64,000 nucleotides of DNA from Polaromonas sp. YR568 (GCF_900116715.1 NZ_FPBM01000005.1:124001-188000), one strand, 5' to 3'. Shown: positions 27,301 to 36,791, counted from the first letter of the stretch. Notes: a model not told the origin generated them from the letters alone. Translations and numbers: made by a program.

Positions 27301-27512
27301 GTGATTTGTACTTGCGGGCGCTTTCGATCGAACCGCTCTCGGAGGTCGTTTATCGAGCGCTTATGCGCTGTGCACATGCGCAGAACGACCCATCTGCGGC
27401 ATTCAGCGCGTACCGCCGTTGCCGGGACAGTTTGTCCATTCTTCTTGGAAAGAAACCCTCTGAGGAGACTGAGAAGCTGGCCGTAGCGCTGGGCCTGTTT
27501 CACGCCAGGTAA
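24312..27512 (+). CDS. Large NTPase-TPR-like regulator with C-terminal OmpR/SARP winged helix and BTAD domain
   Basis: This 1066-residue MalT/AfsR-like signal-transduction ATPase has Walker A GIPGAGKT (residues 45-52) and a Walker B-like VVVFDNCQDLD (near 118-128). A long helical middle (about 350-800) probably holds TPR-like repeats. From about 817 there is a winged-helix domain (VEVRIFGKMELLFDG, then FWPEAEGARSALSVAVHRLRKLL, typical of SARP-type trans_reg_C). A bacterial transcriptional activator domain follows at about 945-1066 (LEQLAQWNQARDLYLRALSI). The ATG at 24312 is chosen; a TTG at 24246 gives a poor extension. Base composition is visibly less GC-rich than its neighbours. The inducer and targets are unknown. 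Confidence 0.85.
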   Translation: MRFSDSAANYAKLSVPRLHGALPRRHLFTRLDALRHSHAATWVVGIPGAGKTTLAATYLADVKLPSIWYQIDSTDSDPAAFFYFLALALGNSGATLPWLAAELAEDLPRFARIFFRDFYKRLPDNTVVVFDNCQDLDWSTHGELMEIAFSEIPEGVNVLALSRDPPPVRLAHLELSGRIATLSREALRMSSAEARALGQLGQASAEANDDMEWLNQADGWAAGIVMLRSHLAKTPEQKSIPRLEGREAICRYFAGVILERMPEPAQKQLLMLSCLSSISEPDAVLLTGNEDAGRLLKQLYRDGLFVDCRGTKTPIYYFHSLFQEFLKEEATRRLDAGTRLAQLRRAAVMIDGQGRTEEAARLYRDAHAFDLLASLLIRVAKPMKSSGRGLSWCEWLGWLPPEMVGAYPWLRYWHGVFQNPVNSVLAKETLLSAHRAFCELSDVRGQALTIAAIVDNYLAYYGSGDFQNLDEWIVALREAMRQIDPGELSTEEDLVINSRLVAALFHSSPDSLELQSSVKRVMDLMPQVTDHAEQLTAGGVLLFCMHWIDADVVSRIAGMVRSYVKESAISPTTRVWCCIRAARWYFDLNGDLQSARQLTDFALKLAIDFAPSQVIFHLRYMDCLLLLAANDLTAAQTAMQQLRETLPGAAKIDLLRFTCLELSYSLQRGDNDQCMQAMKNLLERSTECATSPAEHSRHGRTVANCHAQMGNFAAAYVWLEKAIAHAHGADQELAIQNRAFIQAYQHITEGDEAQGRVLLTSAFKNHRQQKNRGFFVRFPVLAGTLAALALDAGIDVAYVRDIIQRQGLAAPKRFSANWPRPVEVRIFGKMELLFDGTAAPSKGKSQQRLHKLLKMLLISGEAGRSQTALIANFWPEAEGARSALSVAVHRLRKLLKTDEAILVSGGRVCVNTKIISSDLFGFDALCRQVDGLPASPSENSVVKLAGDLLAIYRGPLCDGDEEAWFLPARERTQQRFLALATALGTQLEQLAQWNQARDLYLRALSIEPLSEVVYRALMRCAHAQNDPSAAFSAYRRCRDSLSILLGKKPSEETEKLAVALGLFHAR

Positions 27513-27674
27513 CTTCGCAAGCTGGCAAACAGTTCAGACTAGACGATTGACGCCGTCGACAGCGCTTGCCAGATTAATCGCGCCCGGCGAAGTATGTACG
27601 CTGGCGGGCTCTTATCTTGTACATCGCTCTTTCTGTCTGACGAAGAGAGACTTGCAGATTTATGAGCACAAAGC

Positions 27675-27700
27675 AAAACGCCCACATCAGTGGGCGTTTT
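27675..27700 (-). terminator. Rho-independent terminator ending the alpha operon/tRNA unit
   Basis: The perfect stem AAAACGCCCAC/GTGGGCGTTTT with loop ATCA has T-rich tails on both strands. It lies 27 bases beyond the tRNA 3' end on the - strand and could also stop transcripts arriving from the + strand regulator gene. Confidence 0.88.
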
Positions 27701-27726
27701 GTTACTAGCTTGGTTAGCTAGCATGT

Positions 27727-27803
<77 letters not shown>

Positions 27804-27821
27804 GTATATGTGTATTGTAGC

Positions 27822-28223
27822 TTACTCTGCCTTGGCCGTGTCAGCTGTAGTGTCTTCCGACACGTCAGGGCGGTCCACCAGCTCAACAAGAGCCATCGGT
27901 GCATTGTCACCAACACGGAAACCCATCTTCAGGATACGTGTGTAGCCGCCAGGACGAGCCTTGTAGCGCGGGCCGATCTCAGCGAACAGCTTGACCACCA
28001 TGTCGCGGTCGCGAAGGCGGTCAAATGCCAGGCGCTTGTTGGCCAGAGTTGGCTCTTTACCCAGGGTGATCATGGGCTCGACAACGCGGCGCAATTCCTT
28101 GGCCTTGGGCAATGTGGTCTTGATGACTTCGTGCTGCAGCAGCGAGTTCATCATGTTGCGCAGCATGGCGAGGCGGTGCTCGCTGGTGCGATTGAGTTTA
28201 CGTAGTCCGTGTCCGTGGCGCAT
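27822..28223 (-). CDS. rplQ: 50S ribosomal protein L17
   Basis: This 133-residue L17 opens [20 protein letters not shown] and contains [30 protein letters not shown], near-universal family sequence. The C-terminus carries a short acidic/Ala extension ([10 protein letters not shown]) common in betaproteobacteria. L17 binds 23S rRNA near the tunnel exit. It is the last protein gene of the alpha operon, after rpoA, and is followed by the initiator tRNA gene. A 7-bp hairpin lies just before its ribosome-binding site (28245-28270). Confidence 0.98.
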   Translation of the reverse strand: MRHGHGLRKLNRTSEHRLAMLRNMMNSLLQHEVIKTTLPKAKELRRVVEPMITLGKEPTLANKRLAFDRLRDRDMVVKLFAEIGPRYKARPGGYTRILKMGFRVGDNAPMALVELVDRPDVSEDTTADTAKAE

Positions 28224-28308
28224 GGTGTTTCCTTTTTTAAAATCCGGGCAGCCGTATCAGGTACTGCCCGTGCGAGACCCCCATTCAGGCGAGGTCTTGT
28301 GGTTTCAA

Positions 28309-29298
28309 TTAACGCTTGTCGAGGCCGGCAGGTGGCCAGCTTTCAAGGCGCATTCCGAGGGTAAGGCCGCGGGATGCCAGCACTTCCTTGATTTCATTAA
28401 GGGATTTACGTCCCAAATTGGGGGTCTTGAGCAGCTCGTTTTCAGTGCGCTGGATCAGGTCACCAATGTAGTAAATGTTTTCCGCTTTGAGGCAGTTCGC
28501 CGAACGAACGGTGAGTTCGAGCTCATCGACAGGGCGCAGCAGGATCGGGTCGAACTGCTGCGAGCTGCGCTGAACAGGTGCGTCAAACGCGGCCAGTTCG
28601 TTGCCTTCGAGCTGCGCGAACACAGCCAATTGCTCAACCAGAATCTTGGCCGAAGCGCGGACAGCGTCTTCAGCTGTCACTGCACCGTTGGTTTCAATTT
28701 CCAGTACGAGTTTGTCAAGGTCGGTACGCTGCTCAACGCGAGCGCTTTCGACGATGTAGCTCACGCGCTTGACGGGCGAGAACGAAGCGTCCAACACAAT
28801 GCGACCGATGGATTTCGGAGATTCATCACCATAACGGCGCTGATTGCCCGGCACATAACCACGGCCATTTTCGACCTTGATTTGCATGTCGATCTTGCCG
28901 CCATGCGACAGATTCACGATCACGTGTTCAGGGTTGATGATTTCCACATCATGCGGTGTCTGGATGTCGGCGGCGGTGACAGGACCTTCGCCGTCCTTGC
29001 GCAGGCTCAGCGTGACTTCGTCACGGTTGTGGAGCTTGAACACCACACCCTTCAGGTTCAACAGAATGTTGACGACGTCTTCCTGCACACCGTCGATCGA
29101 CGAGTACTCGTGCAGTACGCCGGCGATGGTGACTTCGGTGGCGGCGTGGCCAACCATGGACGACAACAGTACGCGGCGCAGCGCGTTGCCCAGCGTATGG
29201 CCATAGCCACGCTCGAACGGCTCCAGAGTCACCTTGGCGCGGTTGGTGCCAAGTTGCTCAACATTGATGGTTTTTGGTTTCAACAAATTAGTCTGCAT
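28309..29298 (-). CDS. rpoA: DNA-directed RNA polymerase subunit alpha
   Basis: The 329-residue alpha subunit has an N-terminal assembly domain with [24 protein letters not shown] (about residues 26-49) and a C-terminal domain. The latter contains [44 protein letters not shown], the alphaCTD surface that binds UP elements and activators. Length is normal for the group. It follows rpsD and precedes rplQ. The 94-base gap to rpsD contains a perfect 9-bp inverted repeat. Confidence 0.99.
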   Translation of the reverse strand: MQTNLLKPKTINVEQLGTNRAKVTLEPFERGYGHTLGNALRRVLLSSMVGHAATEVTIAGVLHEYSSIDGVQEDVVNILLNLKGVVFKLHNRDEVTLSLRKDGEGPVTAADIQTPHDVEIINPEHVIVNLSHGGKIDMQIKVENGRGYVPGNQRRYGDESPKSIGRIVLDASFSPVKRVSYIVESARVEQRTDLDKLVLEIETNGAVTAEDAVRASAKILVEQLAVFAQLEGNELAAFDAPVQRSSQQFDPILLRPVDELELTVRSANCLKAENIYYIGDLIQRTENELLKTPNLGRKSLNEIKEVLASRGLTLGMRLESWPPAGLDKR

Positions 29299-29359
29299 GC
29301 AGTCTTCCTCTCAATACCCTCGGTTCGTTACACCGATAAGGCCGGCGAAGCACACCCTG

Positions 29360-29381
29360 GCGATACGGTGCCCCGTATCGC
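29360..29381 (-). repeat. Perfect hairpin between rpsD and rpoA
   Basis: GCGATACGG (29360-29368) and CCGTATCGC (29373-29381) form a 9-bp stem with a 4-base loop, in the leader just before rpoA. No T-run follows on the - strand, so it is not a terminator; an RNA-processing or stability element is possible. Confidence 0.6.
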
Positions 29382-29392
29382 AGGAACGAAAA

Positions 29393-30016
29393 TTAGCGTG
29401 AGTACAACTCGACGATCAACGATTCGTTGACGTCGGCGGCAAACTCATCGCGATCAGGAACCTTCTTGAAGGTGCCTTCGCCCTTGTCGGCGTTCACATC
29501 AACCCAGGCGGGCAGACCGACCTGTTTGGCCAATTCCAGAGCTTCGGTCACACGAGTCTGCTTTTTGGACTTTTCACGCACGGCAATCACGTCGCCGGTC
29601 TTCACCAGGTACGAAGGGATATTGACCGATTGGCCGTTGACCGTAATGGCCTTATGCGACACCAGCTGGCGCGCTTCGGCGCGGGTAGAGCCAAAGCCCA
29701 TGCGGTAGACGACGTTGTCCAGGCGGCATTCCAGAATGAACAACAGATTGGCGCCGGTATTGCCCTTGCGGCGATCAGCTTCTTCGAAGTAGCGGCGGAA
29801 TTGCTTTTCGAGCACACCGTACATGCGCTTGACTTTTTGCTTCTCGCGCAGCTGCAGGCCGAAGTCGGAAGTACGGGTACCGGAGGTACGGCCGTGCTGA
29901 CCTGGCTTGGAATCGAACTTGGCCTTGTCGCTGATGGCGCGGCGTGCGCTCTTCAGGAACAGGTCGGTGCCTTCACGGCGGGATAGTTTGGCCTTGGGGC
30001 CTAGGTAACGTGCCAC
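29393..30016 (-). CDS. rpsD: 30S ribosomal protein S4
   Basis: The 207-residue S4 starts [20 protein letters not shown] and carries the S4 RNA-binding domain [31 protein letters not shown] (about residues 98-128). It is a primary 16S rRNA binder and, in E. coli, the translational repressor of the alpha operon. The start codon is GTG at 30016, with AAGGA upstream; an ATG is absent at the conserved N-terminus. It lies 134 bases after rpsK, an unusually large gap that contains a terminator-like hairpin. Confidence 0.98.
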   Translation of the reverse strand: MARYLGPKAKLSRREGTDLFLKSARRAISDKAKFDSKPGQHGRTSGTRTSDFGLQLREKQKVKRMYGVLEKQFRRYFEEADRRKGNTGANLLFILECRLDNVVYRMGFGSTRAEARQLVSHKAITVNGQSVNIPSYLVKTGDVIAVREKSKKQTRVTEALELAKQVGLPAWVDVNADKGEGTFKKVPDRDEFAADVNESLIVELYSR

Positions 30017-30091
30017 TTGAGTGTCCTTTTGTCATCTGCTGCACCTGAATGCAGGAGCCGGAGGTCGTAACCTGCCGGCGGTGGGCTTGGT

Positions 30092-30144
30092 AAAAAATGC
30101 CTGGTATCTGACGGCTTGAAACAATCCGTCGGACAAGCCAGGCA
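30092..30144 (-). terminator. Terminator-like hairpin inside the alpha operon (rpsK-rpsD gap)
   Basis: On the - strand, TGCCTGG/CCAGGCA outer arms (30098-30104, 30138-30144) and TCTGACGG/CCGTCGGA inner arms (30107-30114, 30126-30133, one wobble) form a long stem. A run of six T follows at 30097-30092. This is the normal shape of an intrinsic terminator or attenuator. It begins about 7 bases after the rpsK stop, so rpsD-rpoA-rplQ would need read-through or a promoter of their own. Confidence 0.7.
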
Positions 30145-30150
30145 AGGGGA

Positions 30151-30555
30151 TTAAATGCGGCGGCGCTTTTGTGGGCGGCAGCCGTTGTGCGGAACAGGGG
30201 TCACGTCGGCAATGGAGTTGATCCGGATGCCCAGTGCGCCCAGAGCGCGAACAGACGATTCACGGCCTGGACCAGGTCCCTTGATTTCCACGTCGAGGTT
30301 CTTGATGCCCTGCTCAATGGCTGCGCGGCCTGCCACTTCGGAAGCGACCTGCGCTGCGAAGGGGGTGGACTTGCGCGAGCCCTTGAAACCTTGACCACCG
30401 GAAGATGCCCAAGACAACGCATTGCCTTGACGATCCGTGATGGTGATGATGGTGTTGTTGAAAGAGGCGTGGACGTGGGCGATGCCATCGGCCACGTTCT
30501 TGCGAACTTTCTTGCGAACGCGCTGTGCGGCGTTATTGCTTGGTGATTTTGCCAT
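30151..30555 (-). CDS. rpsK: 30S ribosomal protein S11
   Basis: The 134-residue S11 shows [32 protein letters not shown] and the end [17 protein letters not shown], both diagnostic. It forms part of the 30S platform around the 3' major domain near the E site. It follows rpsM by 13 bases. A terminator-like hairpin directly follows its stop. Confidence 0.99.
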   Translation of the reverse strand: MAKSPSNNAAQRVRKKVRKNVADGIAHVHASFNNTIITITDRQGNALSWASSGGQGFKGSRKSTPFAAQVASEVAGRAAIEQGIKNLDVEIKGPGPGRESSVRALGALGIRINSIADVTPVPHNGCRPQKRRRI

Positions 30556-30568
30556 GACGACCTCTCAA

Positions 30569-30934
30569 TTATTTCTTCAAAGCTGCAGCGGCCTTGCGCG
30601 GACCCTTGCGGGTGCGGGCATTGGTCCGGGTGCGCTGGCCGCGCATCGGCAAGCCACGGCGGTGACGGAAACCACGGTAGCAACCAATGTCCATCAGGCG
30701 CTTGATGTTCATCGTGGTTTCACGACGCAGGTCACCTTCGATGGTGAACAGGGCGATCTGCTCACGAATTTTTTCCAGATCGCCATCGGACAGGTCTTTG
30801 ACCTTTTTGGAATACGCGATGTCACATGCTTCGCAGATTTTGCGAGCGCGTGTGCGACCGATGCCAAAGATAGCAGTCAAGCCGATTTCGGCGTGTTGCT
30901 GCGGCGGAATATTGATACCAGCGATACGAGCCAT
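30569..30934 (-). CDS. rpsM: 30S ribosomal protein S13
   Basis: The 121-residue S13 begins [20 protein letters not shown] and contains the helix-hairpin-helix region [15 protein letters not shown]. The tail [19 protein letters not shown] contacts the head of the 30S subunit and tRNA in the P site. It is the first gene of the alpha-operon block and lies 24 bases after rpmJ. Confidence 0.99.
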   Translation of the reverse strand: MARIAGINIPPQQHAEIGLTAIFGIGRTRARKICEACDIAYSKKVKDLSDGDLEKIREQIALFTIEGDLRRETTMNIKRLMDIGCYRGFRHRRGLPMRGQRTRTNARTRKGPRKAAAALKK

Positions 30935-30958
30935 GTTCGTCCTCTAAAACTCTTGAAA

Positions 30959-31072
30959 TCAGCCTTGACGCTGTTTGTGACGCGGATCCGTGCAAATCAC
31001 ACGGACAACGCCCTTGCGACGGATAACTTTGCAGTTACGGCAAATTTTCTTGACCGAAGCTGAAACTCTCAT
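30959..31072 (-). CDS. rpmJ: 50S ribosomal protein L36 (zinc-binding form)
   Basis: This 37-codon gene is found by translating the gap between infA and rpsM. The product starts [20 protein letters not shown] and ends [13 protein letters not shown]. Cys11, Cys14, Cys27 and His32 form the zinc ribbon of the metal-binding L36 form. ATG is at 31072 and TGA at 30959. The placement after infA and before rpsM is the standard one. Confidence 0.97.
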   Translation of the reverse strand: MRVSASVKKICRNCKVIRRKGVVRVICTDPRHKQRQG

Positions 31073-31102
31073 TTCTATTACTCCTAAACTTTCACTCTGT
31101 GC

Positions 31103-31321
31103 TTACTTGGCACGGAAAACAATTCGTGCGCGCGATAAATCGTAAGGCGTCAATTCAACCGTTACCTTGTCACCGGGAAGGATGCGGATGTAGTGCATTC
31201 GCATTTTTCCCGAGATGTGTCCCAATACAACATGTCCATTTTCCAGCTTCACCCTGAAAGTCGCATTGGGGAGGTTTTCTACAACCTCACCTTGCATCTG
31301 GATCACATCGTCTTTAGACAT
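31103..31321 (-). CDS. infA: Translation initiation factor IF-1
   Basis: The 72-residue OB-fold protein has [35 protein letters not shown] and [27 protein letters not shown], typical IF-1. It binds the 30S A site during initiation. Location between secY and rpmJ is typical of betaproteobacteria, in which infA lies inside the spc/alpha region. Confidence 0.98.
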   Translation of the reverse strand: MSKDDVIQMQGEVVENLPNATFRVKLENGHVVLGHISGKMRMHYIRILPGDKVTVELTPYDLSRARIVFRAK

Positions 31322-31339
31322 ATCCCATCAAATACCCAG

Positions 31340-32659
31340 TTAACCGCCCAGTGACGTCTTGAAGTTCGCCTTTTTAAGCAACGACTCATACTGTTGCGAC
31401 ATCATGTAGTTCTGTACCTGGGCCATGAAATCCATGGTCACCACGACAATAATCATCAACGACGTGCCACCGAAATAGAAAGGCACGTTGTATTTCAAAA
31501 TCAGAAACTCCGGCAGCAGACACACGAACGTGATGTACACCGCACCTGCCAGCGTCAAACGCACCAGGATTTTGTCAATATAGCGGGCCGTCTGGTCCCC
31601 TGGACGAATACCAGGAATGAAGGCACCGCTCTTTTTCAGGTTGTCTGCGGTTTCACGGCTGTTGAACACCAACGCCGTGTAGAAGAAGCAGAAAAACACA
31701 ATCGCGCTGGCATACAGCATCACGTAAATTGGCTGGCCCGGTGTCAGCGTGCTGGCGATATCTTTCAGCCAACGCATGCTTTCACCAGAGCTGAACCAAC
31801 CCACAACGGTCGCTGGCAACAAAATGATCGACGAAGCAAAGATGGGAGGAATCACACCTGCCATGTTCAACTTCAGCGGCAAGTGCGATGACTGACCGCC
31901 ATAGACCTTGTTGCCAACCTGTCGCCGCGCATAGTTCACCAGGATCTTGCGCTGCCCACGTTCCACAAACACCACGAAATACGTTACCAGCACCACAACA
32001 GCGACGATCACAATCGCCACAACAATGCTCATGGCACCGGTCCGCACCAATTCAAGCAAACCACCCATTGCGCTTGGCAAACCAGCGGCGATACCTGCAA
32101 AGATCAGGATGGAAATCCCGTTGCCCAGACCGCGCTCCGTGATCTGCTCGCCCAACCACATCAAGAACATCGTACCGGCCGTGAGGCTGAACACCGCGGT
32201 CATGCGGAAGCCAAAGCCGGGTGCGAGCACCAGACCTGGAGAGCTTTCCAGCGCCACCGCAATGCCCATGGACTGGAACAAAGCCAGAGCCAGCGTACCG
32301 TAGCGCGTGTACTGGGTGATCTTGCGGCGGCCGCTTTCACCCTCTTTTTTCATCTGCTCGAAAGTCGGAACCACGTAGGTCATCAACTGCATGATGATCG
32401 AGGCCGAGATGTACGGCATGATGCCCAGGGCAAACACCGTGAATCGCGACAAGGCGCCGCCGGAGAACATATTGAACAGATTCAATATGCCGCCCTGCTG
32501 GCCCTTGAACAGCTCTTTCAACTGGCCAGGGTCAATCCCTGGCACCGGGATGTGCGCGCCAATGCGGTACACCACCAGGGCCAGCAGCAAAAACACAAGC
32601 CTGTTGCGCAGGTCACCGTACTTACCGGTTTTCGCAATTTGAGCCGAGTTGGTTGCCAC
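31340..32659 (-). CDS. secY: Protein translocase subunit SecY
   Basis: The 439-residue inner-membrane channel has ten hydrophobic segments. Landmarks are [18 protein letters not shown] in the first span region, [30 protein letters not shown] for the plug/TM2 region, and [19 protein letters not shown]. It also has the cytoplasmic loop [33 protein letters not shown]. With SecE and SecG it forms the Sec translocon. It follows rplO by 20 bases in the spc operon. Confidence 0.99.
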   Translation of the reverse strand: MATNSAQIAKTGKYGDLRNRLVFLLLALVVYRIGAHIPVPGIDPGQLKELFKGQQGGILNLFNMFSGGALSRFTVFALGIMPYISASIIMQLMTYVVPTFEQMKKEGESGRRKITQYTRYGTLALALFQSMGIAVALESSPGLVLAPGFGFRMTAVFSLTAGTMFLMWLGEQITERGLGNGISILIFAGIAAGLPSAMGGLLELVRTGAMSIVVAIVIVAVVVLVTYFVVFVERGQRKILVNYARRQVGNKVYGGQSSHLPLKLNMAGVIPPIFASSIILLPATVVGWFSSGESMRWLKDIASTLTPGQPIYVMLYASAIVFFCFFYTALVFNSRETADNLKKSGAFIPGIRPGDQTARYIDKILVRLTLAGAVYITFVCLLPEFLILKYNVPFYFGGTSLMIIVVVTMDFMAQVQNYMMSQQYESLLKKANFKTSLGG

Positions 32660-32679
32660 TGATTTATCCAGTCAGGTAT

Positions 32680-33111
32680 TTAAGCGACGGAGCCGCCGGC
32701 GGCTTCAATGATGACCTTGGCACCTGCCGTGGCGGAAATGCCGTTCAGCTTCACAGCCTTGGACAGTTCACCCGACTTGATGACCTTGACGTTCTTGGCG
32801 AGCTGACCCACCAGGCCGGCCGTCTTCAGCGCCAGCAGATCCACTTCGGCCAGGCCGAGTTGTTCCAGCGCGCTCAAGGTGACCTCTGCATTGAACTTCA
32901 GCAGATGCGACTTGAAGCCACGTTTTGGCAAACGACGCTGCATGGGCATTTGACCGCCCTCGAAGCCCACCTTGTGGTAGCCGCCTGCACGGGACTTTTG
33001 ACCTTTGTGGCCGCGTCCAGATGTTTTACCCAGACCGGAGCCAATGCCGCGACCGACACGTCGTTTGGCATGTTTGGCGCCTTGGCCTGGCTTGATTCCG
33101 TTCAATTCCAT
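32680..33111 (-). CDS. rplO: 50S ribosomal protein L15
   Basis: The 143-residue L15 starts [20 protein letters not shown] and contains [12 protein letters not shown] and [17 protein letters not shown]. The ATG at 33111 matches the family start; an upstream in-frame start would overlap rpmD. It overlaps no gene but lies 13 bases from rpmD. It binds 23S rRNA early in 50S assembly. Confidence 0.98.
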   Translation of the reverse strand: MELNGIKPGQGAKHAKRRVGRGIGSGLGKTSGRGHKGQKSRAGGYHKVGFEGGQMPMQRRLPKRGFKSHLLKFNAEVTLSALEQLGLAEVDLLALKTAGLVGQLAKNVKVIKSGELSKAVKLNGISATAGAKVIIEAAGGSVA

Positions 33112-33124
33112 TTTGAGTCTCCGC

Positions 33125-33307
33125 TCAGACAATCTTGACCAGATAGCTGATCTTGTTGATCATGCCGCGCACTGCGGGCGTGTCCTGCAATTCGCTGACG
33201 CTGTTGATGCCACGAAGGCCCAGACCGCGCACGGTGGCGCGATGCGATTCCTTGGTGCCAATCGGGCTGCGAATCAGCTGGACTTTGAGTTTGGTTTCTT
33301 TGGTCAT
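33125..33307 (-). CDS. rpmD: 50S ribosomal protein L30
   Basis: The 60-residue L30 shows [25 protein letters not shown] and the short bacterial form of the fold, ending [12 protein letters not shown]. It sits in the canonical rpsE-rpmD-rplO order with 12-13-base gaps. Confidence 0.98.
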   Translation of the reverse strand: MTKETKLKVQLIRSPIGTKESHRATVRGLGLRGINSVSELQDTPAVRGMINKISYLVKIV

Positions 33308-33319
33308 TTCAGTGCCGCC

Positions 33320-33838
33320 TTAACCGAAGATTTCTTCGACGGATTTGCCGCGCTTGGCCGCGATTTCCGACGCAGTCGTAGAGTTGTTCAGTGCGTCCAT
33401 GGTGGCGCGCACCATGTTGTACGGGTTGCTCGAACCGTGGCTCTTGGCGACGATGTCGGTGATGCCCATCACTTCGAAAACAGCGCGCATCGGACCGCCT
33501 GCAATGATGCCGGTACCCTTGGGAGCCGGCGCCATCATGACGCTGGCTGCACCGTGGTGACCGAACACATTGTGGTGAATGGTGCCGTTCTTCAACGAGA
33601 CCTTGGTCATGTTGCGGCGCGCTTCTTCCATTGCCTTTTGCACGGCTGCCGGCACTTCTTTCGACTTGCCCTTGCCCATGCCGACGCGGCCGTCACCGTC
33701 ACCAACCACCGTGAGTGCGGCGAAACCGAGGATACGGCCGCCCTTCACGACTTTGGTCACGCGGTTGACCGCGATCATTTTTTCCTTCAGACCATCGTCT
33801 GGAGCGTCGTTGTTCGATTTTGCTTGAAACTTAGCCAT
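33320..33838 (-). CDS. rpsE: 30S ribosomal protein S5
   Basis: The 172-residue S5 has the N-terminal double-stranded RNA-binding fold ([38 protein letters not shown]). The C-terminal domain contains [24 protein letters not shown]5 affects translational accuracy, and mutations in its loop near residues 19-30 give spectinomycin resistance. The residues here look wild type. Confidence 0.98.
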   Translation of the reverse strand: MAKFQAKSNNDAPDDGLKEKMIAVNRVTKVVKGGRILGFAALTVVGDGDGRVGMGKGKSKEVPAAVQKAMEEARRNMTKVSLKNGTIHHNVFGHHGAASVMMAPAPKGTGIIAGGPMRAVFEVMGITDIVAKSHGSSNPYNMVRATMDALNNSTTASEIAAKRGKSVEEIFG

Positions 33839-33855
33839 ACTTAATTCCAGTCTGC

Positions 33856-34221
33856 TTAGAACTGCAAACCAGCTTCGCGAGCCGCATCAGCCAGCGCTTT
33901 GACGCGGCCGTGGTACGCAAAACCGGCGCGATCAAACGCCACTTTTTCAACACCTGCTGCTTTTGCCTTTTCGGCAATGCGCTTGCCAATGGCTTGCGCA
34001 GCAGCAACGTTTCCGCCCTTACCCGAGGCGCCGATTTCCTTGCGCACTTCCACTTCTGCAGTAGAAGCGGCAGCCAGAACCTTGGTGCCGTCGCCAGAAA
34101 TAACGCTGGCATAGATGTGCAGGTTGGTGCGGTTGACGGTCAGACGGGCAACGCCTTGCGTGGCAATGCGGATACGGGTCTGGCGTGAACGACGAAGGCG
34201 CTGCTCTTTTTTGGTCAACAT
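33856..34221 (-). CDS. rplR: 50S ribosomal protein L18
   Basis: The 121-residue L18 starts [19 protein letters not shown] and contains [16 protein letters not shown] and [26 protein letters not shown]. It binds 5S rRNA with L5. It lies between rplF and rpsE in the standard spc order. Confidence 0.98.
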   Translation of the reverse strand: MLTKKEQRLRRSRQTRIRIATQGVARLTVNRTNLHIYASVISGDGTKVLAAASTAEVEVRKEIGASGKGGNVAAAQAIGKRIAEKAKAAGVEKVAFDRAGFAYHGRVKALADAAREAGLQF

Positions 34222-34232
34222 GATGCAGCTCC

Positions 34233-34766
34233 TTATTTCTTCTTGGTTTCTTTGATCGTGATTTTTTCATCCGCATAACGGATGCCCTTGCCCTTGTAAG
34301 GCTCGGGAGGACGAACAGCGCGCACTTCAGCGGCGATTTGTCCCACACGTTGGCGATCGGAACCCTTGATCACGACTTCCGTCGGGGTTGGAGTTTCGAC
34401 CTTGATACCGGCCGGCATGTCCATCACCACAGGGTGGGAGTAACCCACCGTCAGGTTCAGCTTGGCGCCTTGCGCCTGGGCCTTGTAACCCACGCCGATC
34501 AGGCTGAGCTTTTTCTCAAAGCCCTTGGTCACGCCGGTCACCATGTTGTTCACGAGCTGGCGCATCGTGCCGCTCATGGCATTGGCTTCACGCGAATCAT
34601 TGGCCGGCACAAAGGTCAGCTTGCCGGCATCGTTCTTGATGGTGACAAGCGCATTTTGCGCCAGTGCCAGGGTGCCGAGGGCGCCCTTGACATTGATCTG
34701 GTCTTCTTTCATGGCCACGTCCACGCCCTGGGGCACGGTCACTGGCATTTTTCCTACACGAGACAT
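34233..34766 (-). CDS. rplF: 50S ribosomal protein L6
   Basis: The 177-residue L6 starts [17 protein letters not shown] and has two repeated domains. [20 protein letters not shown] and the C-terminal [19 protein letters not shown] are the signature near the sarcin-ricin/GTPase-associated region. Its gap to rplR is 11 bases. Confidence 0.98.
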   Translation of the reverse strand: MSRVGKMPVTVPQGVDVAMKEDQINVKGALGTLALAQNALVTIKNDAGKLTFVPANDSREANAMSGTMRQLVNNMVTGVTKGFEKKLSLIGVGYKAQAQGAKLNLTVGYSHPVVMDMPAGIKVETPTPTEVVIKGSDRQRVGQIAAEVRAVRPPEPYKGKGIRYADEKITIKETKKK

Positions 34767-34790
34767 TTCAGTTTCTCCTCAATGCCGCCG

Positions 34791-35186
34791 TTAGGCCACG
34801 TAGCAAAGCACTTCACCACCGATACCGGTAGCGCGGGCTTTACGATCAGTCATGACGCCTTGCGGGGTCGTGACAATTGCCACGCCAAGGCCGTTCATGA
34901 CCTGGGGGATGGCGCCATGGCCTTTGTAGACGCGAAGACCGGGGCGGCTGACGCGCTCGATGCGCTCAATCACGGGGCGGCCTGCGTAATACTTCAGGGC
35001 GATTTCCAGCTGGGACTTGCCTTCGTCGGTCTTGACGGAGAAGCCATCGATGTAGCCCTCATCCTTCAGCACCTGTGCGATGGCAACTTTGACTTTCGAC
35101 GACGGCACCTGCACAACGGCTTTTTCAACCATTTGTGCATTGCGGATGCGGGTCAACATGTCGGCGATAGGATCACTCATGCTCAT
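34791..35186 (-). CDS. rpsH: 30S ribosomal protein S8
   Basis: The 131-residue S8 starts [20 protein letters not shown] and ends with [27 protein letters not shown], both typical. S8 is a primary 16S binder and in E. coli represses translation of the spc operon at the rplE start. I did not verify an S8-like site here. Confidence 0.98.
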   Translation of the reverse strand: MSMSDPIADMLTRIRNAQMVEKAVVQVPSSKVKVAIAQVLKDEGYIDGFSVKTDEGKSQLEIALKYYAGRPVIERIERVSRPGLRVYKGHGAIPQVMNGLGVAIVTTPQGVMTDRKARATGIGGEVLCYVA

Positions 35187-35204
35187 TTTGTGGTTCTCCT
35201 ATGC

Positions 35205-35510
35205 TTACCAGCTTGCCTTGGTGATACCAGGGATATCACCAGCAAAAGCCAACTCGCGGATCTTGGCGCGAGCCAGGCCGAATTGACGGAACGTACCGCG
35301 TGGGCGACCCGTGATCTCGCAGCGGTTACGCTGGCGGGTCGGGTTGGCGTTGCGGGGCAACTTTTGCAGCTCAAGACGGGCCAGAGCGCGCTCTTCATCG
35401 GAACGCTTGGCGTCGTTGGACGTTGCCTTGAGTTCAGCGTATTTTTTGGCGAACTTGGCCGCGAGTTTTTCGCGCTTCAGTTCACGTTGCAGTAAAGCTT
35501 GTTTTGCCAT
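35205..35510 (-). CDS. rpsN: 30S ribosomal protein S14
   Basis: The 101-residue S14 of the zinc-free (C-) form begins [20 protein letters not shown] and contains [36 protein letters not shown]. The start at 35510 fits the family; the longer frame runs into rplE. The long C- form is usual in proteobacteria. Confidence 0.98.
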   Translation of the reverse strand: MAKQALLQRELKREKLAAKFAKKYAELKATSNDAKRSDEERALARLELQKLPRNANPTRQRNRCEITGRPRGTFRQFGLARAKIRELAFAGDIPGITKASW

Positions 35511-35518
35511 GTCCCGCC

Positions 35519-36091
35519 TCAGTTCTTGAACGGAAAACGGAAAGCGGTGAGGAGGGCCTTGCACTCTTCATCGGTCTTTGCCGTTGTGGTGATGCTGATA
35601 TTGAGACCGCGCAGGGCGTCGACCTTGTCGTACTCAATTTCAGGGAAAATGATCTGCTCTTTCACGCCGATGTTGTAGTTTCCGCGGCCATCGAAGGCCC
35701 GACCGGAAATACCGCGGAAGTCACGCACACGGGGCAGGGCCACGGTGACGAAACGATCGAGGAACTCATACATCTTCACGCCGCGCAGGGTCACCATGCA
35801 GCCGATGGGCAGGTCTTCGCGGATTTTGAAACCGGCGATAGCCTTCTTGGCCTTGGTCACGACAGGCTTCTGGCCGGCGATCTTGGTCATGTCGCCGACG
35901 GCGTTGTCCATGACCTTCTTGTCGGCAACAGCCTCGCTCACACCCATGTTGAGCGTGATCTTGGTGATGCGGGGAACCTGCATGGGCGAGGTGTAGCCGA
36001 ATTTTTCAATCAGGCCGGGGGCGATTTTTTCGCGGTACTGGGCTTGCAGGCGGGCCTGCGAAGCGGCTTGTACAGGTGCGGTCTTTGCCAT
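35519..36091 (-). CDS. rplE: 50S ribosomal protein L5
   Basis: The 190-residue L5 has [47 protein letters not shown] and [30 protein letters not shown]. The N-terminus is about 10 residues longer than E. coli L5, with an Ala/Gln-rich start ([20 protein letters not shown]). It binds 5S rRNA and contacts the head of the 30S subunit. The start nearly abuts rplX (1 base). Confidence 0.98.
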   Translation of the reverse strand: MAKTAPVQAASQARLQAQYREKIAPGLIEKFGYTSPMQVPRITKITLNMGVSEAVADKKVMDNAVGDMTKIAGQKPVVTKAKKAIAGFKIREDLPIGCMVTLRGVKMYEFLDRFVTVALPRVRDFRGISGRAFDGRGNYNIGVKEQIIFPEIEYDKVDALRGLNISITTTAKTDEECKALLTAFRFPFKN

Positions 36092-36092
36092 G

Positions 36093-36413
36093 TTATGCAA
36101 CCTTGATTTCTTCGCCGCTGGACTTGAAGACGCGCACTTTTTTGCCGTCTGCCAGGAGCTTGATGCCAACGCGATCCGCCTTGCCGGTAGCGGCATTGAA
36201 GATTGCCACGTTCGACTGGTGAATCGGCATGCTTTTTTCGACGATGCCGCCGGTGGTGCCCTTGAGAGGGTTGGGCTTGGTGTGTTTCTTCACCAGATTG
36301 ATGCCCTCAACCACGACATGGCTGTCGTCTTTGCGCAGCGAAATCTTGCCGCGCTTGCCTTTGTCGCGACCGGCGATCACGATGATCTCGTCGCCTTTAC
36401 GGATTTTGTTCAT
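36093..36413 (-). CDS. rplX: 50S ribosomal protein L24
   Basis: The 106-residue L24 has the KOW motif near its start ([19 protein letters not shown]) and [17 protein letters not shown]24 is an assembly initiator of the 50S subunit. It lies 9 bases after rplN. Confidence 0.98.
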   Translation of the reverse strand: MNKIRKGDEIIVIAGRDKGKRGKISLRKDDSHVVVEGINLVKKHTKPNPLKGTTGGIVEKSMPIHQSNVAIFNAATGKADRVGIKLLADGKKVRVFKSSGEEIKVA

Positions 36414-36422
36414 GGCGAGTCC

Positions 36423-36791
36423 TTACAGAACTTCAGGAGCCAGGGACACGATCTTCATGAACTTTTCAGTGCGCAACTCGCGCGTCACTGGTCCGAAGAT
36501 GCGGGTGCCGATTGGCTCCAGCTTGGCGTTAAGCAACACTGCTGCGTTGCCATCGAATTTGACGAGCGAGCCGTCGCCGCGGCGGATGCCTTTGGCGGTG
36601 CGAACGACCACAGCGCTGTAAACCTCGCCTTTTTTGACGCGGCCACGCGGAGCGGCTTCTTTGATGCTCACCTTGATGACGTCACCAACGCTGGCGTACC
36701 GGCGCTTGGAGCCGCCCAGAACCTTGATGCACATCACGGACTTGGCACCCGTGTTGTCAGCAACATCGAGCTTGGATTGCGTTTGAATCAT
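36423..36791 (-). CDS. rplN: 50S ribosomal protein L14
   Basis: The 122-residue L14 starts [20 protein letters not shown] and contains [28 protein letters not shown] and [26 protein letters not shown]. Here it is the first gene of the ribosomal block: no rpsQ/rpmC lies upstream within the next 438 bases, which lead to glpD. A good promoter lies about 145 bases upstream, so this spc operon starts on its own. Confidence 0.98.
   Translation of the reverse strand: MIQTQSKLDVADNTGAKSVMCIKVLGGSKRRYASVGDVIKVSIKEAAPRGRVKKGEVYSAVVVRTAKGIRRGDGSLVKFDGNAAVLLNAKLEPIGTRIFGPVTRELRTEKFMKIVSLAPEVL

Noticed and set aside
27991..29430. 479-codon + strand frame over rpoA
   Set aside because: Antisense to rpoA/rplQ; the - strand carries the conserved proteins.
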